Shown here in pieces: positions 16,635-24,621 of a stretch of 64,000 nt of DNA (within the stretch, counting starts at the first letter, position 1; every line of letters starts with the position of its first letter). The DNA comes from Pseudomonas sp. dw_612. GTDB lineage: Bacteria; Pseudomonadota; Gammaproteobacteria; Pseudomonadales; Pseudomonadaceae. Where the stretch lies: positions 62,001-126,000 of the forward strand of contig NZ_JAAVVC010000015.1 in the NCBI RefSeq assembly GCF_018449725.1. Direction: 5' to 3'. A model generated the notes under the pieces. The model had not been told where the DNA came from. It saw nothing but the letters and a program-made list of their open reading frames with translations, and did no database searches. A program made the translations under genes and the position numbers.

Positions 16635-16856
16635 ATGGAAGACATTTTCGTTGTGAAACGTTGCAACAAGATCATCATTCATGGCCGCCGGGCTGGAGAA
16701 GTAAACCACGCGCCACCTGACGCCGCCGTCTGGTACCGCATCGCCGACACCCGCACCCGTGGCTTTATCGGTGATGGTTACGATCTCGAAGAAGACGCCC
16801 GACGTGAATGCCGCCAGCTCAACGCGCGCTCACAAGTGACAGCCCGGCAAAGCTGA
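16635..16856 (+). CDS. Small conserved hypothetical protein, 73 aa
   Basis: The start at 16635 (MEDIFVVKRCNKIIIHGRR) lies just downstream of a good promoter; the frame is open slightly further upstream, but those codons would precede or abut the transcription start. The protein is basic at its start and acidic in the segment GDGYDLEEDARRECRQL. No known domain; probably a cytoplasmic stand-alone protein. Confidence 0.68.
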   Translation: MEDIFVVKRCNKIIIHGRRAGEVNHAPPDAAVWYRIADTRTRGFIGDGYDLEEDARRECRQLNARSQVTARQS

Positions 16857-16985
16857 AAGGGTTCAAGATTTTTTACCGGGTCTATACTGAAATCAGCTGA
16901 AGGACCAGCGACCCCATCGGCAGAGAGCTCGCACCCGCGGGCTTTTTGCTGCAACTGCCAGGTTTGCTTTAAATGGAGGTGTGTC

Positions 16986-17216
16986 ATGTCCGAAAAAGAG
17001 TCCATCACCACCCTGCTCACCCTGCTTGACTCCCGTCAGGCTCGCCTCGCGGCCGCTTGTAAGGAAATTGCCGACTGGGTCGATCATCAAGGCGGGCATC
17101 CGACGGCCCTGAAAATTCGTGACCGGCTGAACGACATCGAGAAAGACGCACCGCTGATTCGCAGCACGCTGTCTTCGCTTCACCCCGTCGAACCGCCACT
17201 GCCACGGTTCAGATAA
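16986..17216 (+). CDS. Small conserved hypothetical protein, 76 aa
   Basis: The ATG follows GGAGGT at about 5 nt. The sequence is helical (TTLLTLLDSRQARLAAACKEIADWVDHQGG then IRDRLNDIEKDAPLIRSTLSSL), suggesting a two-helix hairpin or small coiled coil. Function is unknown. A terminator follows 100 bp downstream. Confidence 0.72.
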   Translation: MSEKESITTLLTLLDSRQARLAAACKEIADWVDHQGGHPTALKIRDRLNDIEKDAPLIRSTLSSLHPVEPPLPRFR

Positions 17217-17315
17217 TCATTCGACTCAAGGACAGGCCTGATTCAGGAAGCATGAACGGCGACAACGTTGTCACCGAGACCCTGCCTGCCTGATAGCCTC
17301 CTTCCACACCCGCAA

Positions 17316-17341
17316 CCCGGCTTGGCGCTGGGCTTTTTTTT
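17316..17341 (+). terminator. Terminator-like hairpin with T8
   Basis: CCCGGC (17316-17321) pairs with GCTGGG (17327-17332, one G-T pair), followed by a run of eight T after one C. It lies downstream of the 76-aa gene. Confidence 0.65.
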
Positions 17342-17411
17342 GCGCCAATGTTTTCACATCCTGTTCACAAGCGACGCCCTACTGTGGAATCACTCCTTTG
17401 AAGAATCCCTT

Positions 17412-17439
17412 GGCCCGCCCGCATGCGGGCCATTTTTTT
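17412..17439 (+). terminator. Second terminator, GGCCCGC stem with T7
   Basis: GGCCCGC (17412-17418) and GCGGGCC (17425-17431) form a stem followed by ATTTTTTT. No recognised reading frame ends just before it, which leaves a short non-coding transcript between the two terminators possible. Confidence 0.7.
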
Positions 17440-17513
17440 GCCCCTGGGTCCACCAACGAACGCTGCCAACGGCTGGAGGTCAAACGATCACACGTCACGA
17501 AGGAGACGTCCCA

Positions 17514-17798
17514 ATGGTCACTCACTTTAAAGTCGGCGGGCATCTGGCCTGCGGTCATACAGGCAAAAAACTGGTTTCTAGCAAAATACTTGCCCAGGTC
17601 AAATGTAGAAGCTGCCGCAACACCGATGCGTTCAAGGATGCTCGAAAGGACGAACGCAATGCGGCAAGGCGCGCAGCGCGCAAGGCCAAGATCACTCATA
17701 CCGCCAATGACTGGCGTGCAGAGTGGGTTCAGCGCCTGACCGCGATGGCGGGAATGCAAAGACTGCCGCGAGGATTCAGAGGGCAGCCGTTTGTTTAG
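17514..17798 (+). CDS. Small basic protein with Cys/His cluster, 94 aa
   Basis: ATG 17514 has AAGGAG 8 nt upstream. Residues 8-35 contain CGHTGKK and VKCRSCRNTD; His, Cys and CxxC spacing resembles a small zinc ribbon. The remaining sequence is very Arg/Lys/Ala-rich (KDARKDERNAARRAARKAK), consistent with nucleic acid binding. No family was recognised; the zinc-binding idea is inference. Confidence 0.65.
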   Translation: MVTHFKVGGHLACGHTGKKLVSSKILAQVKCRSCRNTDAFKDARKDERNAARRAARKAKITHTANDWRAEWVQRLTAMAGMQRLPRGFRGQPFV

Positions 17799-17851
17799 CT
17801 GACACAGTGCATTTCCATTAGCGATCCGCAACGGTGCCCGTTCCGGTCTGT

Positions 17852-18070
17852 TCAGGCGACTGGCGGGGTATCGGGTGGATTGCTTCCGTCGCGACTATTG
17901 ATAAAGGCATTCCATTGCACATAGGCGTCGTGCTGACGCTTGACGGCTTCCTCCCAGATCGGTCCAGACACGGACCGGGATGAGATCAGCTTCATCATTT
18001 CCGAAGTTGCAGCATCGAGATCCACAAGAAGCTCATGTGATTTGATCCTGAAATCGTCGACAGATGTCAT
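17852..18070 (-). CDS. Small hypothetical protein, 72 aa
   Basis: The ATG has CCGGAGGGG about 8 nt upstream on the minus strand. The product is acidic and helical in its first half (FRIKSHELLVDLDAATSEMMKLIS) and ends in a Pro-rich tail. No domain was recognised. It lies alone between the 94-aa gene (convergent) and the duplicated hairpin at 18199. Confidence 0.62.
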   Translation of the reverse strand: MTSVDDFRIKSHELLVDLDAATSEMMKLISSRSVSGPIWEEAVKRQHDAYVQWNAFINSRDGSNPPDTPPVA

Positions 18071-18198
18071 GCCTCCACCCCTCCGGTCTTGTCACCACTG
18101 AGAAGCCAATGCTTCTGGATCAGTTGAGCCCGGACTCACTGAAATGATTCATAGAGGCCGATCACTGGTAATGCCTAACAAAATAGCGGATTGAAAAT

Positions 18199-18241
18199 AA
18201 ACAAGGGCTTGCATCAGCTTTCGCTCGCAAACCCTTGATTT
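18199..18241 (-). repeat. Copy A of a 43-bp hairpin duplicated next to tRNA-Leu
   Basis: It differs at only two positions from 18890-18932. Each copy can fold AAGGG(C/T)TTGC against GCAAACCCTT. On the minus strand copy A lies just after the stop of the 156-aa membrane protein gene and can act as its terminator. Confidence 0.8.
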
Positions 18242-18265
18242 AAAATAATTTACAGCTCGAAAAAG

Positions 18266-18736
18266 CTAAGCGCAGGCGTCAGCGACGGCTTTCTCGGCAC
18301 GGTTGATTTCCTGCCTGATATCCGGGGATATTCGCTGTTTTTTGAGCTGCTGCTCGAGAAAAAGCTGGCTGCCCTGGTTTTTTACTTCGGCATCGACCGC
18401 GGCGTCCTGCGACTCCAGCTCTGCCGCATGCGCATTGATGACGGTTTCAACTTCCGCTTCATTATTCGCGGCATCCAGGGCCTTGATGAGTTTGCCTGCT
18501 TCCGCCTTCTCGGCGTCAGCATAACCTTCGACAGACAGACCAACAGCCATCGCTCGCGTTTGAATTTCCAGGGTTGTCATATGCTGCTGTGCAGCTTTGC
18601 ACGCCTCAATACGTCGTTGGCTTTCGACAGCCTTCCACTCCATCAATGCTTGAGTCGTAACACCAATCACCACCAGGGTGATGGCGGCACCCACCATTCG
18701 GCCTTTCACATCCGCAACCTCGACAGTCCAGCGCAT
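18266..18736 (-). CDS. Single-pass membrane protein with helical domain, 156 aa
   Basis: Starting at ATG 18736 (AAAGG close upstream), the protein has one transmembrane segment at about residues 13-30 (RMVGAAITLVVIGVTTQAL), then a long, charged, mostly helical region with high Ala/Glu content (IEACKAAQQHMTTLEIQTRAMA through LDAANNEAEVETVINAHAAELES). It ends with a Cys two residues from the C-terminus (DACA); another Cys follows the membrane segment. A coiled-coil domain anchored in the inner membrane is the most that can be said. It is bracketed by the two 43-bp repeats. ATG 18697 is an alternative start. Confidence 0.6.
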   Translation of the reverse strand: MRWTVEVADVKGRMVGAAITLVVIGVTTQALMEWKAVESQRRIEACKAAQQHMTTLEIQTRAMAVGLSVEGYADAEKAEAGKLIKALDAANNEAEVETVINAHAAELESQDAAVDAEVKNQGSQLFLEQQLKKQRISPDIRQEINRAEKAVADACA

Positions 18737-18889
18737 TACCTTTAGATGACGCCCGACTCCATTCGAGGCATTCAAAGCGTAGCAGGACCGGGGGCTGAAA
18801 AATGGCTTCACGTCGGGAGTGGGTTATTCAATGCTGGAGCAACTGAACCGCAGAATTGCAGTCCCGCTCCAAAATAACGGCCCGGAAAC

Positions 18890-18932
18890 AAACAAGGGTT
18901 TGCATTAGCTTTCGCTCGCAAACCCTTGATTT
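18890..18932 (-). terminator. Copy B of the 43-bp hairpin; terminator of tRNA-Leu
   Basis: On the minus strand it starts 5 nt after the encoded CCA of tRNA-Leu. It forms a 10-bp stem (AAGGGTTTGC/GCAAACCCTT) followed by TGTTTGTTT. It is repeated with two changes at 18199-18241. Confidence 0.8.
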
Positions 18933-18936
18933 TAGA

Positions 18937-19023
18937 TGGTGCCCGAAGCCGGAATCGAACCGGCACGCCCTTACGAGCGGGGGATTTTAAGTCCCATGCG
19001 TCTACCAGTTTCGCCATTCGGGC
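18937..19023 (-). tRNA. tRNA-Leu (anticodon TAA)
   Basis: The 87-nt minus-strand sequence has an acceptor stem GCCCGAA/TTCGGGC, a long class II variable arm, the T-loop GGTTCGATTCC, and a genomically encoded CCA. The anticodon loop CTTAAAA within GGGACTTAAAATCCC reads UUA codons. It resembles E. coli tRNA-Leu(UAA). Confidence 0.95.
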
Positions 19024-19175
19024 GGTAGCGCGGTGAAGCGGTCTGAAGGTTGCCGGATAAACATCTGGCAGTCTCTGACGCTTGTGCAGCAGAGGTGGAA
19101 ATATATACATCCCTCCCCTGTGAAGCAAGTTCGCAGATGCCCTTTTCAAGACTAAATCTTGCAGGGCGGCGAAAA

Positions 19176-19210
19176 TAAAAAAGCTCCGTAGATCAAGGAT
19201 CTACGGAGCT
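19176..19210 (-). terminator. Strong terminator between tRNA-Cys and tRNA-Leu
   Basis: AGCTCCGTAGATC (19182-19194) and GATCTACGGAGCT (19198-19210) form a perfect 13-bp stem; on the minus strand it is followed by TTTTTTATTTT. It separates the two tRNA transcripts. Confidence 0.9.
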
Positions 19211-19219
19211 CGTTTAAAG

Positions 19220-19293
19220 TGGAGGCCGAGGTCGGAATCGAACCGGCGTAGGCGGATTTGCAATCCGCTGCATAACCATTTTGCTACTCGGCC
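19220..19293 (-). tRNA. tRNA-Cys (anticodon GCA)
   Basis: The 74-nt sequence with acceptor GGCCGAG/CTCGGCC, discriminator U and encoded CCA has anticodon loop TTGCAAA within CGGATTGCAAATCCG, identical in that arm to E. coli tRNA-Cys, and the T-loop GGTTCGATTCC. Confidence 0.95.
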
Positions 19294-19521
19294 TCAAACA
19301 TCTGATGTCAGTAGCACGACACCAAATGCATACAAACGCTGAGCTTCGAGACATAATCGAATCATTCTCTAACTCTTTGAAAACATTGAGCTTTTTCAGC
19401 GGTCAGTGCTTTCGATGGCGTGAATTATGTACTGATTTCCCGAAGCTGGCAACCCCTTGATTTCAAAAAAATTTCTACCGGGCTGAACGTACCGCGTTCG
19501 CCCCTGGCGCCGTTTGTTCTC

Positions 19522-20865
19522 TCAGAATTTCCCACCCAGCGGATACTCCACCGCCAACCGAATCTGATTGGCATCCAGCTCCGCCTGCGCTGCATTCCCA
19601 CGATGCACTGCATGACGCAAGGTAAACGCCAGGTTTTTCGCCGCGCCGGATTGCACCACGTATTTGGCCTGCAGATCCCGTTCCCAGTGCTTGCCGCCCT
19701 GCCCGTAACCGAGCCATTTGTAACCGCCGCTCGGGTCCATGTGGCTGCCGTCGATGCCGCTGCCGCGCACATACAATGCGCCGAAGGTCAGGCCGGGGAT
19801 GCCGTAGCCGGCCAGGTTCAGGTCGTAGCGCGCCTGCCAGGAGGCCTCCTGCGGCGCATTGAAGTCGGACAGGGCCACGGCGTTGCTCAAATAGATAGCA
19901 CCTCGGGTGACGTAGTCGTAGGGCGTATCGCCGTCGACTTTCTGATAACCCAGACCAAAGCTGTGGGAACCAGCCTTATAGGTCGTCAGAAAACTCCAGG
20001 TGGTGTTATCGATCCGGCCGGACAAGGCTTTGCCGGTGTCCTGGGTGCGATAAAGATTGAGGTCGAAGGTCAGGTCCTGCCCATCCGCCAACGGCTGGGT
20101 GTAGACCGCGCCCAGATAGTGCTGACGCCAGGTGTCGGCGTAGACCGCACTGAACAGGCTGGCGTTCAACCCTTTGAGCGCGGTGTTGCGTACGCCCACC
20201 AGATCAAAGCGGTCGCCCTGTTTGCCATTGGAGTAATTGACTACAAATCCCTGGTCATGGCTGGTGGCGTTGCGGTCGGTGCTTTCGTTGAAGTGTCCGC
20301 CGTAGAGCGTGGTGGCGGGCAATTCGCGGCTGGTCAGTAGCCAACCAGTGGCGGTTTCCGGCAGTAGGCGGCTATCGGATGAGCCGAACACCGGAGTTTT
20401 CACCCTCTGCTCGCCGTAACGCAGTTCGGTTGAAGAAAAGCGCAGTTTAGCCACGGCCCCCGCGCGACTGAATTCATCCTTGGGGTGACCGTCGTTATCC
20501 ACGCCGAGCAACCGCGCCTTGCCGGCCCGCCCGCCTCCGCTGTCCAGTTTCCAGCCGGAATAGGCGTGAGCGTCGAGGCCGAAGCCTACGGTGCCGCGTG
20601 TGTAGCCGGAGGTGAAATCGGCCATCAGGCCGTAGGCCCATTCCTCGGCGAGGTCGCTGCGCTGGGCGCGGGGTTTGTAGGCATTGCGTGCACCGTTACT
20701 CAGCGCACCGTGTTCGTAATCGCGGCGGTCGTAGACGCTGCGGTTGAGCAGGTTCCACTGACTGTCCTCGATAAAGCCTTTTGCGTTGTCTTGCTCTGAA
20801 GCCAGGGCGAACAGCGATTGCCCGCCCAATGCCAATAGCAGGGTATGTGTCGATAGGGTTTTCAC
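19522..20865 (-). CDS. OprD-family outer-membrane porin
   Basis: The 447-residue protein starts at GTG 20865 (GGAG 8 nt upstream; the upstream open frame has no signal peptide). A signal peptide of about 24 residues precedes EQDNAKGFIEDSQWNLLNRSVYDRRDY, the family N-terminus. Typical OprD strands follow: GYTRGTVGFGLDAHAYSGWKLDSG, LRYGEQRVKTPVFGSSDSRLLPETATG, SWQARYDLNLAGYGIPGLTFGALYVRG and a C-terminal Phe. OprD proteins admit basic amino acids, peptides or organic acids. It is third in an operon with DUF4198 and DUF1624 proteins; the substrate is unknown. Confidence 0.9.
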   Translation of the reverse strand: MKTLSTHTLLLALGGQSLFALASEQDNAKGFIEDSQWNLLNRSVYDRRDYEHGALSNGARNAYKPRAQRSDLAEEWAYGLMADFTSGYTRGTVGFGLDAHAYSGWKLDSGGGRAGKARLLGVDNDGHPKDEFSRAGAVAKLRFSSTELRYGEQRVKTPVFGSSDSRLLPETATGWLLTSRELPATTLYGGHFNESTDRNATSHDQGFVVNYSNGKQGDRFDLVGVRNTALKGLNASLFSAVYADTWRQHYLGAVYTQPLADGQDLTFDLNLYRTQDTGKALSGRIDNTTWSFLTTYKAGSHSFGLGYQKVDGDTPYDYVTRGAIYLSNAVALSDFNAPQEASWQARYDLNLAGYGIPGLTFGALYVRGSGIDGSHMDPSGGYKWLGYGQGGKHWERDLQAKYVVQSGAAKNLAFTLRHAVHRGNAAQAELDANQIRLAVEYPLGGKF

Positions 20866-20932
20866 AGGGCAACTCCACGGAATTCGGGCTTTGCAACGCG
20901 TCCCTCCCATCGGAGGAACGCCCTTGGGCACC

Positions 20933-22138
20933 TCAGAGGTATTTGAGGATCGCGATGTCGCGACGGCGTTGCTTGAGGCTGGCGAACCAGCGCGTCGGGA
21001 AAAACAGCAACACCCCGAGGATCACGCTCCACAGCCACACGGTCGGCAGGTTATCGAAGCCGTAGTACGCGCCCTGATTGGCGCCCCAGATCGCGACGGC
21101 CACCAGGTACATGGCCTTGAGTACGTAAAGGTGCAGCAAATAGAAGAACATCGGCGCCCCGCCGTAGATAGCCAGCGTCGCGGTGGACCAGCGATCCTGC
21201 AACTTCTCGAACAATGCCAGCAGAAGCAGCCCCAGACCGAGGGTCGGCATCAGGAACATCAGCGACGGCGGGTATTTCTTCGCGCTCATAAAGCTCATGA
21301 AGGTGCGCAGCGAGTCACCGGTTTGCACCCAAGGCTTCTCGCCATAGACGTTCAAGTAGCGGATGAACACGAACGCCACCAGCAGGCCGACGCCGAGTTT
21401 GACCAAGCGGGAAATCCGCTCCGCCGGGTCCATGTCCTTGCCGAACCACGGCCCGATGGCCCAGCCCAACAGGATCACGCCAATCCACGGCAGCACCGGA
21501 TACGTGGTGCGGGCCCGGGTGAATTCGGTGATGTCGATAAACACCTTCTGATGCAGGATCGACCACGGCACATAGAATGGCGATTCCGGTCCGACGACGA
21601 CGTTATCGAATAGGTTATGCCCGGCAACGATGGCCAGCCCCAGCACGATCAACCAGCTGCGTTTGAAGTGCAGCAACCCGGCCAGCACGATCATGCAGAT
21701 GCCGATGCACCAGATCACTTGCAACCACAGCGTCTTGGGCGGGAACTCGGCGTTCCAGGCGAAGCAGACGAAGGTGATTTCCAGAAACACCAGAAAGAAC
21801 CCGCGCTTGAGCAGGAAGACCGAGGTTTCGCTGGCGGTGTGTTTCTGGCTGTAGAGCCAGGCCGACAGACCCGTGAGGAAGATAAATACCGGGGCGCAGA
21901 TTTCGCTGAGCATGCGGGTGAAGTACAAGTCTGGCGTCACGCTCAGGGCATCGATCGGGTCGGTGACCTGACGGTGCAGCAGAAAGGTTTCGCGCACGTG
22001 GTCGATCAGCATCAACAGCATGACGAAACCGCGCAGGGCATCGATCGCCAGCATGCGGATGTTGGCTTTCACAGCGGGGGTGGCGAGCGCTGGGGAAATA
22101 CTTCCCGCCTGCCCGGCCAATCCTGAAGAATGGGACAT
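20933..22138 (-). CDS. DUF1624 membrane protein (acyltransferase-like)
   Basis: The 401-residue protein has about ten transmembrane helices and the DUF1624 opening IRMLAIDALRGFVMLLMLIDHVRETFLLH, a pattern shared with heparan-alpha-glucosaminide N-acetyltransferase-like proteins, including an invariant RG...DH core. FFYLLHLYVLKAMYL near residue 325 is the second family hallmark. AGGA precedes ATG 22138. The likely activity is transmembrane acyl transfer to an envelope substrate, inferred from the family. It lies between the DUF4198 gene (24-bp gap) and the OprD porin (67-bp gap). Confidence 0.85.
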   Translation of the reverse strand: MSHSSGLAGQAGSISPALATPAVKANIRMLAIDALRGFVMLLMLIDHVRETFLLHRQVTDPIDALSVTPDLYFTRMLSEICAPVFIFLTGLSAWLYSQKHTASETSVFLLKRGFFLVFLEITFVCFAWNAEFPPKTLWLQVIWCIGICMIVLAGLLHFKRSWLIVLGLAIVAGHNLFDNVVVGPESPFYVPWSILHQKVFIDITEFTRARTTYPVLPWIGVILLGWAIGPWFGKDMDPAERISRLVKLGVGLLVAFVFIRYLNVYGEKPWVQTGDSLRTFMSFMSAKKYPPSLMFLMPTLGLGLLLLALFEKLQDRWSTATLAIYGGAPMFFYLLHLYVLKAMYLVAVAIWGANQGAYYGFDNLPTVWLWSVILGVLLFFPTRWFASLKQRRRDIAILKYL

Positions 22139-22162
22139 ATCAATAATTCCTGTAAGGATGGA

Positions 22163-22939
22163 TCAGGCCTGTTTCTTCAACCGGGCGACTTCGGAGGCTG
22201 GCAGTTGCGACGGAGCCCTGGGCAACGGCGGCTTGCCCTGAGCGCGATAGAACGACAGCGTCGAACTGAAGCTCTTCAGGTCGTACGGCTCGATCTTGCC
22301 TTGCGGACTGACCCGCTCACCGGGCGTGCGGTCCTTGTATTCGACGGCCACCACATACGTCCCCTGCCAGGGCAACTCGAAGCTGACCTTGCCCGTCGCA
22401 TCGGTGCGCCGGGTAAAGACTTCACCGGAACCGGTTTCCAGCATAACGTCCTGATCCGCCAGCGGTTTTTGCGAATAGTACACTTGGAACTGCGCCTTGT
22501 TCCCGTCAACGAGGCCGGTAGGCACGATGTCCAGGGTCAGTTCCGGGGTGCGCGCGCGTAAATCGCCGACCCAGCGGGTTGCCGGCGTCCAGTAGGTTTT
22601 CAGCGCCTTGTCCGCTTCATGCAGGTCGAAGATCGGATAATGCGGGTCCTGGGCCAGCAGGGAGTCATCGCTCCTGGCCTGATGGGCCACCGAAAAAGCC
22701 TGACGCTGCAACGTCAGATTCAATGGTTTCGAATTGTTGCCAAGCGACCATCCCTTGAGCTGCTGAAACCGGTCCATCCCGCCCGGCGTCACTTCCAGCA
22801 TGTTTTTGTCGTATTCCCCGTAGTACAACGCCAACGGTTGCCCGGGCGGCTGTTCGTACCAGATCTGATGCGCTTCGCTGCTGCCAGCCAGCAGGAAGAT
22901 GCCGTAACCCAACAGTGCTTTTGCGTTGCTCATTCGCAT
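22163..22939 (-). CDS. DUF4198-type periplasmic protein
   Basis: The 258-residue protein has a signal peptide (AKALLGYGIFLLAGSSEA, cleavage before HQIWYEQ). HQIW at the mature N-terminus and the later beta-sandwich segments (LTLDIVPTG, DVMLETGSGEVFTRRTDATGKVSFELPWQGTYVVAVEYKD) are typical of DUF4198/NikM-like proteins associated with metal uptake. GGAG lies 10 nt upstream. It is first in the DUF4198-DUF1624-OprD operon, so an envelope metal or ligand acquisition role is plausible. Confidence 0.8.
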   Translation of the reverse strand: MRMSNAKALLGYGIFLLAGSSEAHQIWYEQPPGQPLALYYGEYDKNMLEVTPGGMDRFQQLKGWSLGNNSKPLNLTLQRQAFSVAHQARSDDSLLAQDPHYPIFDLHEADKALKTYWTPATRWVGDLRARTPELTLDIVPTGLVDGNKAQFQVYYSQKPLADQDVMLETGSGEVFTRRTDATGKVSFELPWQGTYVVAVEYKDRTPGERVSPQGKIEPYDLKSFSSTLSFYRAQGKPPLPRAPSQLPASEVARLKKQA

Positions 22940-23335
22940 TTTTTTGGCTCCGATTGGTGTTATTCCGCGATGTACTGCCGACGCTTCATCCTCCCGAAAT
23001 CAGCGACTTCATAAACCGCGCCCCTCTCTCTGTACGCATTACAGCGCGAAGACTTTTGCGCGTTGTTTCGAAATCAATGCGTGTGGGGCTATCGGCAACT
23101 GTTTTTGCAGGGGGAAACAGCGGTTTATGCGGCTTGCGCCAGGATGAGGCGGGTTGGGGGATTCTCGCGGACTCGTGTCCAAACGCGGTGCATTGCGACT
23201 CCGCGAAACAATTGTGGGAGCGAGCCTGCTCGCGAAGGCGGTGTCTCAGTCAATGCAAATATCGACTGACACTCCGCCTTCGCGAGCAAGCCCGCTCCCA
23301 CAGGGGGATTTGTGTCGGGTTGGGAATTGCGCCTA
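22940..23335. other. Intergenic stretch without a recognised gene
   Basis: This 396-bp gap holds the promoter region of the DUF4198 operon and a REP doublet at 23213-23302. No convincing coding frame, RNA gene or known operator was seen in the remainder. Confidence 0.6.
23213..23302. repeat. REP doublet
   Basis: Inverted pair of the TGTGGGAGCGNGCNTGCTCG element, lying between the Lrp regulator gene and the DUF4198 promoter. Confidence 0.85.
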
Positions 23336-23824
23336 TCAGTGCCGTAACAACTTGCGCAACGGCACGCCGTCCTTGAGCACAGGCGACTTGATGACGATGT
23401 AGCTGAAGTACTTGGAGATGCCGATGTTTTTGTCGAGCAGGCTTTCGATCACTTCCTGGTAATGCTGGATGCTGCGGGTCATGAAGCGCACGAGGTAATC
23501 GTAGCCACCGCTGATCAAATGGCATTCGAGCACTTCGTCCACCAGGCGAATGTTGGATTCGAACTTGGCGAAGTCTTCGCGTTTGTGGTCGCTGAGGGTG
23601 ATTTCGGTGAAGACCGTCACCGAATCGGTGATTTTCGCCAGGTTCAGGTGCGCCTTGTAGCTGGAAATGTACCCGGCCGATTCCAGTCGCTTGACCCGTT
23701 GCAGGCAGGGGCTGGCCGATAATCCCACGGCATCGGCGAGGCTGACGTTGGTCATGCGCCCATCCTTTTGCAACTCAACCAGGATGCTGATGTCGATTCG
23801 GTCCAGTTTTACTAAACCTTCCAT
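23336..23824 (-). CDS. Lrp/AsnC family transcriptional regulator
   Basis: The 162-residue protein has the Lrp winged HTH at residues 7-60 (LDRIDISILVELQKDGRMTNVSLADAVGLSASPCLQRVKRLESAGYI) and a C-terminal RAM amino-acid-sensing domain (VLECHLISGGYDYLVRFMTRSIQHYQEVI). These regulators respond to amino acids. It follows the HAD hydrolase and class III aminotransferase genes on the same strand, suggesting control of that catabolic group. Confidence 0.88.
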   Translation of the reverse strand: MEGLVKLDRIDISILVELQKDGRMTNVSLADAVGLSASPCLQRVKRLESAGYISSYKAHLNLAKITDSVTVFTEITLSDHKREDFAKFESNIRLVDEVLECHLISGGYDYLVRFMTRSIQHYQEVIESLLDKNIGISKYFSYIVIKSPVLKDGVPLRKLLRH

Positions 23825-23869
23825 TGCGTACCTCTTGACTGCCGTTTGTAAGACAATCTTCTAGCAAAA

Positions 23870-24526
23870 TCAGCGCCGTAAAGACAGCTGATGCTGAGCC
23901 ACCAGATCCGCCATGCTGTTGATGCAGTAATCCGCCGCGCAAGGCGTCGGGTGTTTGACCCGGCCACGACAAATCAGGCACACATCGCGACTCGCCTGTC
24001 GACTGGCAGACGGCCGGGTCACTTGCAGGATCTCGCCGGGCTTGAACGCATTGGCCTGCAGCCAGTCCGCATCTTGCAACGGATCGCTGGCCAGCGAGAT
24101 AAAGTCATCGGGCATGATCCCCAGACGTTCACACAGTAACCCGCGATCCTCGGCATCACGATCGCCCTGCACCAGCAGCCGATAGAACTTGCGCAGGTAC
24201 AACATCGCACCCGGCGCGTCCTCGAACAGCGACCAGCCGGCCACCGAACGGGCGAAGCTCATGCCCTCCTCCCAACTGGCTTTCAGGCCCCAGCGCTCGG
24301 CCAACTGGCGATGGGCGAAACACAGCAGTCCACTGAAGCCTAGCTCACCGAAGCGCGGATACAGTGCGCGCACCACCTCACCATATTCGGCCAGCACCTG
24401 TTCCTTGTCCGGGTGCCCGCCCCGGGTGTCGAGTAGCGGTTGCAATGCCGCCCAGACCCCCGAGTCGCGATCGACCAGGACTTCATCGCAATCGATGAGC
24501 AGCGCTCGATATTCAGTCAGCCCCAT
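23870..24526 (-). CDS. HAD-superfamily hydrolase
   Basis: The 218-residue protein has HAD motif I as LLIDCDEVLVD (nucleophile Asp and acid Asp two residues apart), a helical cap, motif II near LLVQGDRD and the motif III/IV region with SLASDPLQDADW. The C-terminal part carries a cysteine group (CLICRGRVKHPTPCAADYC) not typical of the family. ATG 24526 (GGAGG 11 nt upstream) was preferred; ATG 24565 is possible. It is downstream of the aminotransferase gene and may dephosphorylate a related metabolite. Confidence 0.78.
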   Translation of the reverse strand: MGLTEYRALLIDCDEVLVDRDSGVWAALQPLLDTRGGHPDKEQVLAEYGEVVRALYPRFGELGFSGLLCFAHRQLAERWGLKASWEEGMSFARSVAGWSLFEDAPGAMLYLRKFYRLLVQGDRDAEDRGLLCERLGIMPDDFISLASDPLQDADWLQANAFKPGEILQVTRPSASRQASRDVCLICRGRVKHPTPCAADYCINSMADLVAQHQLSLRR

Positions 24527-24621
24527 GGTGTGCAAAGCCTCCGATGATGCATTCCATCCCTCCATGCTCCATAACGGCTCACGGGCGATGCCTTGCAGCA
24601 GCGCCCCACGCCTGCAGAAGC

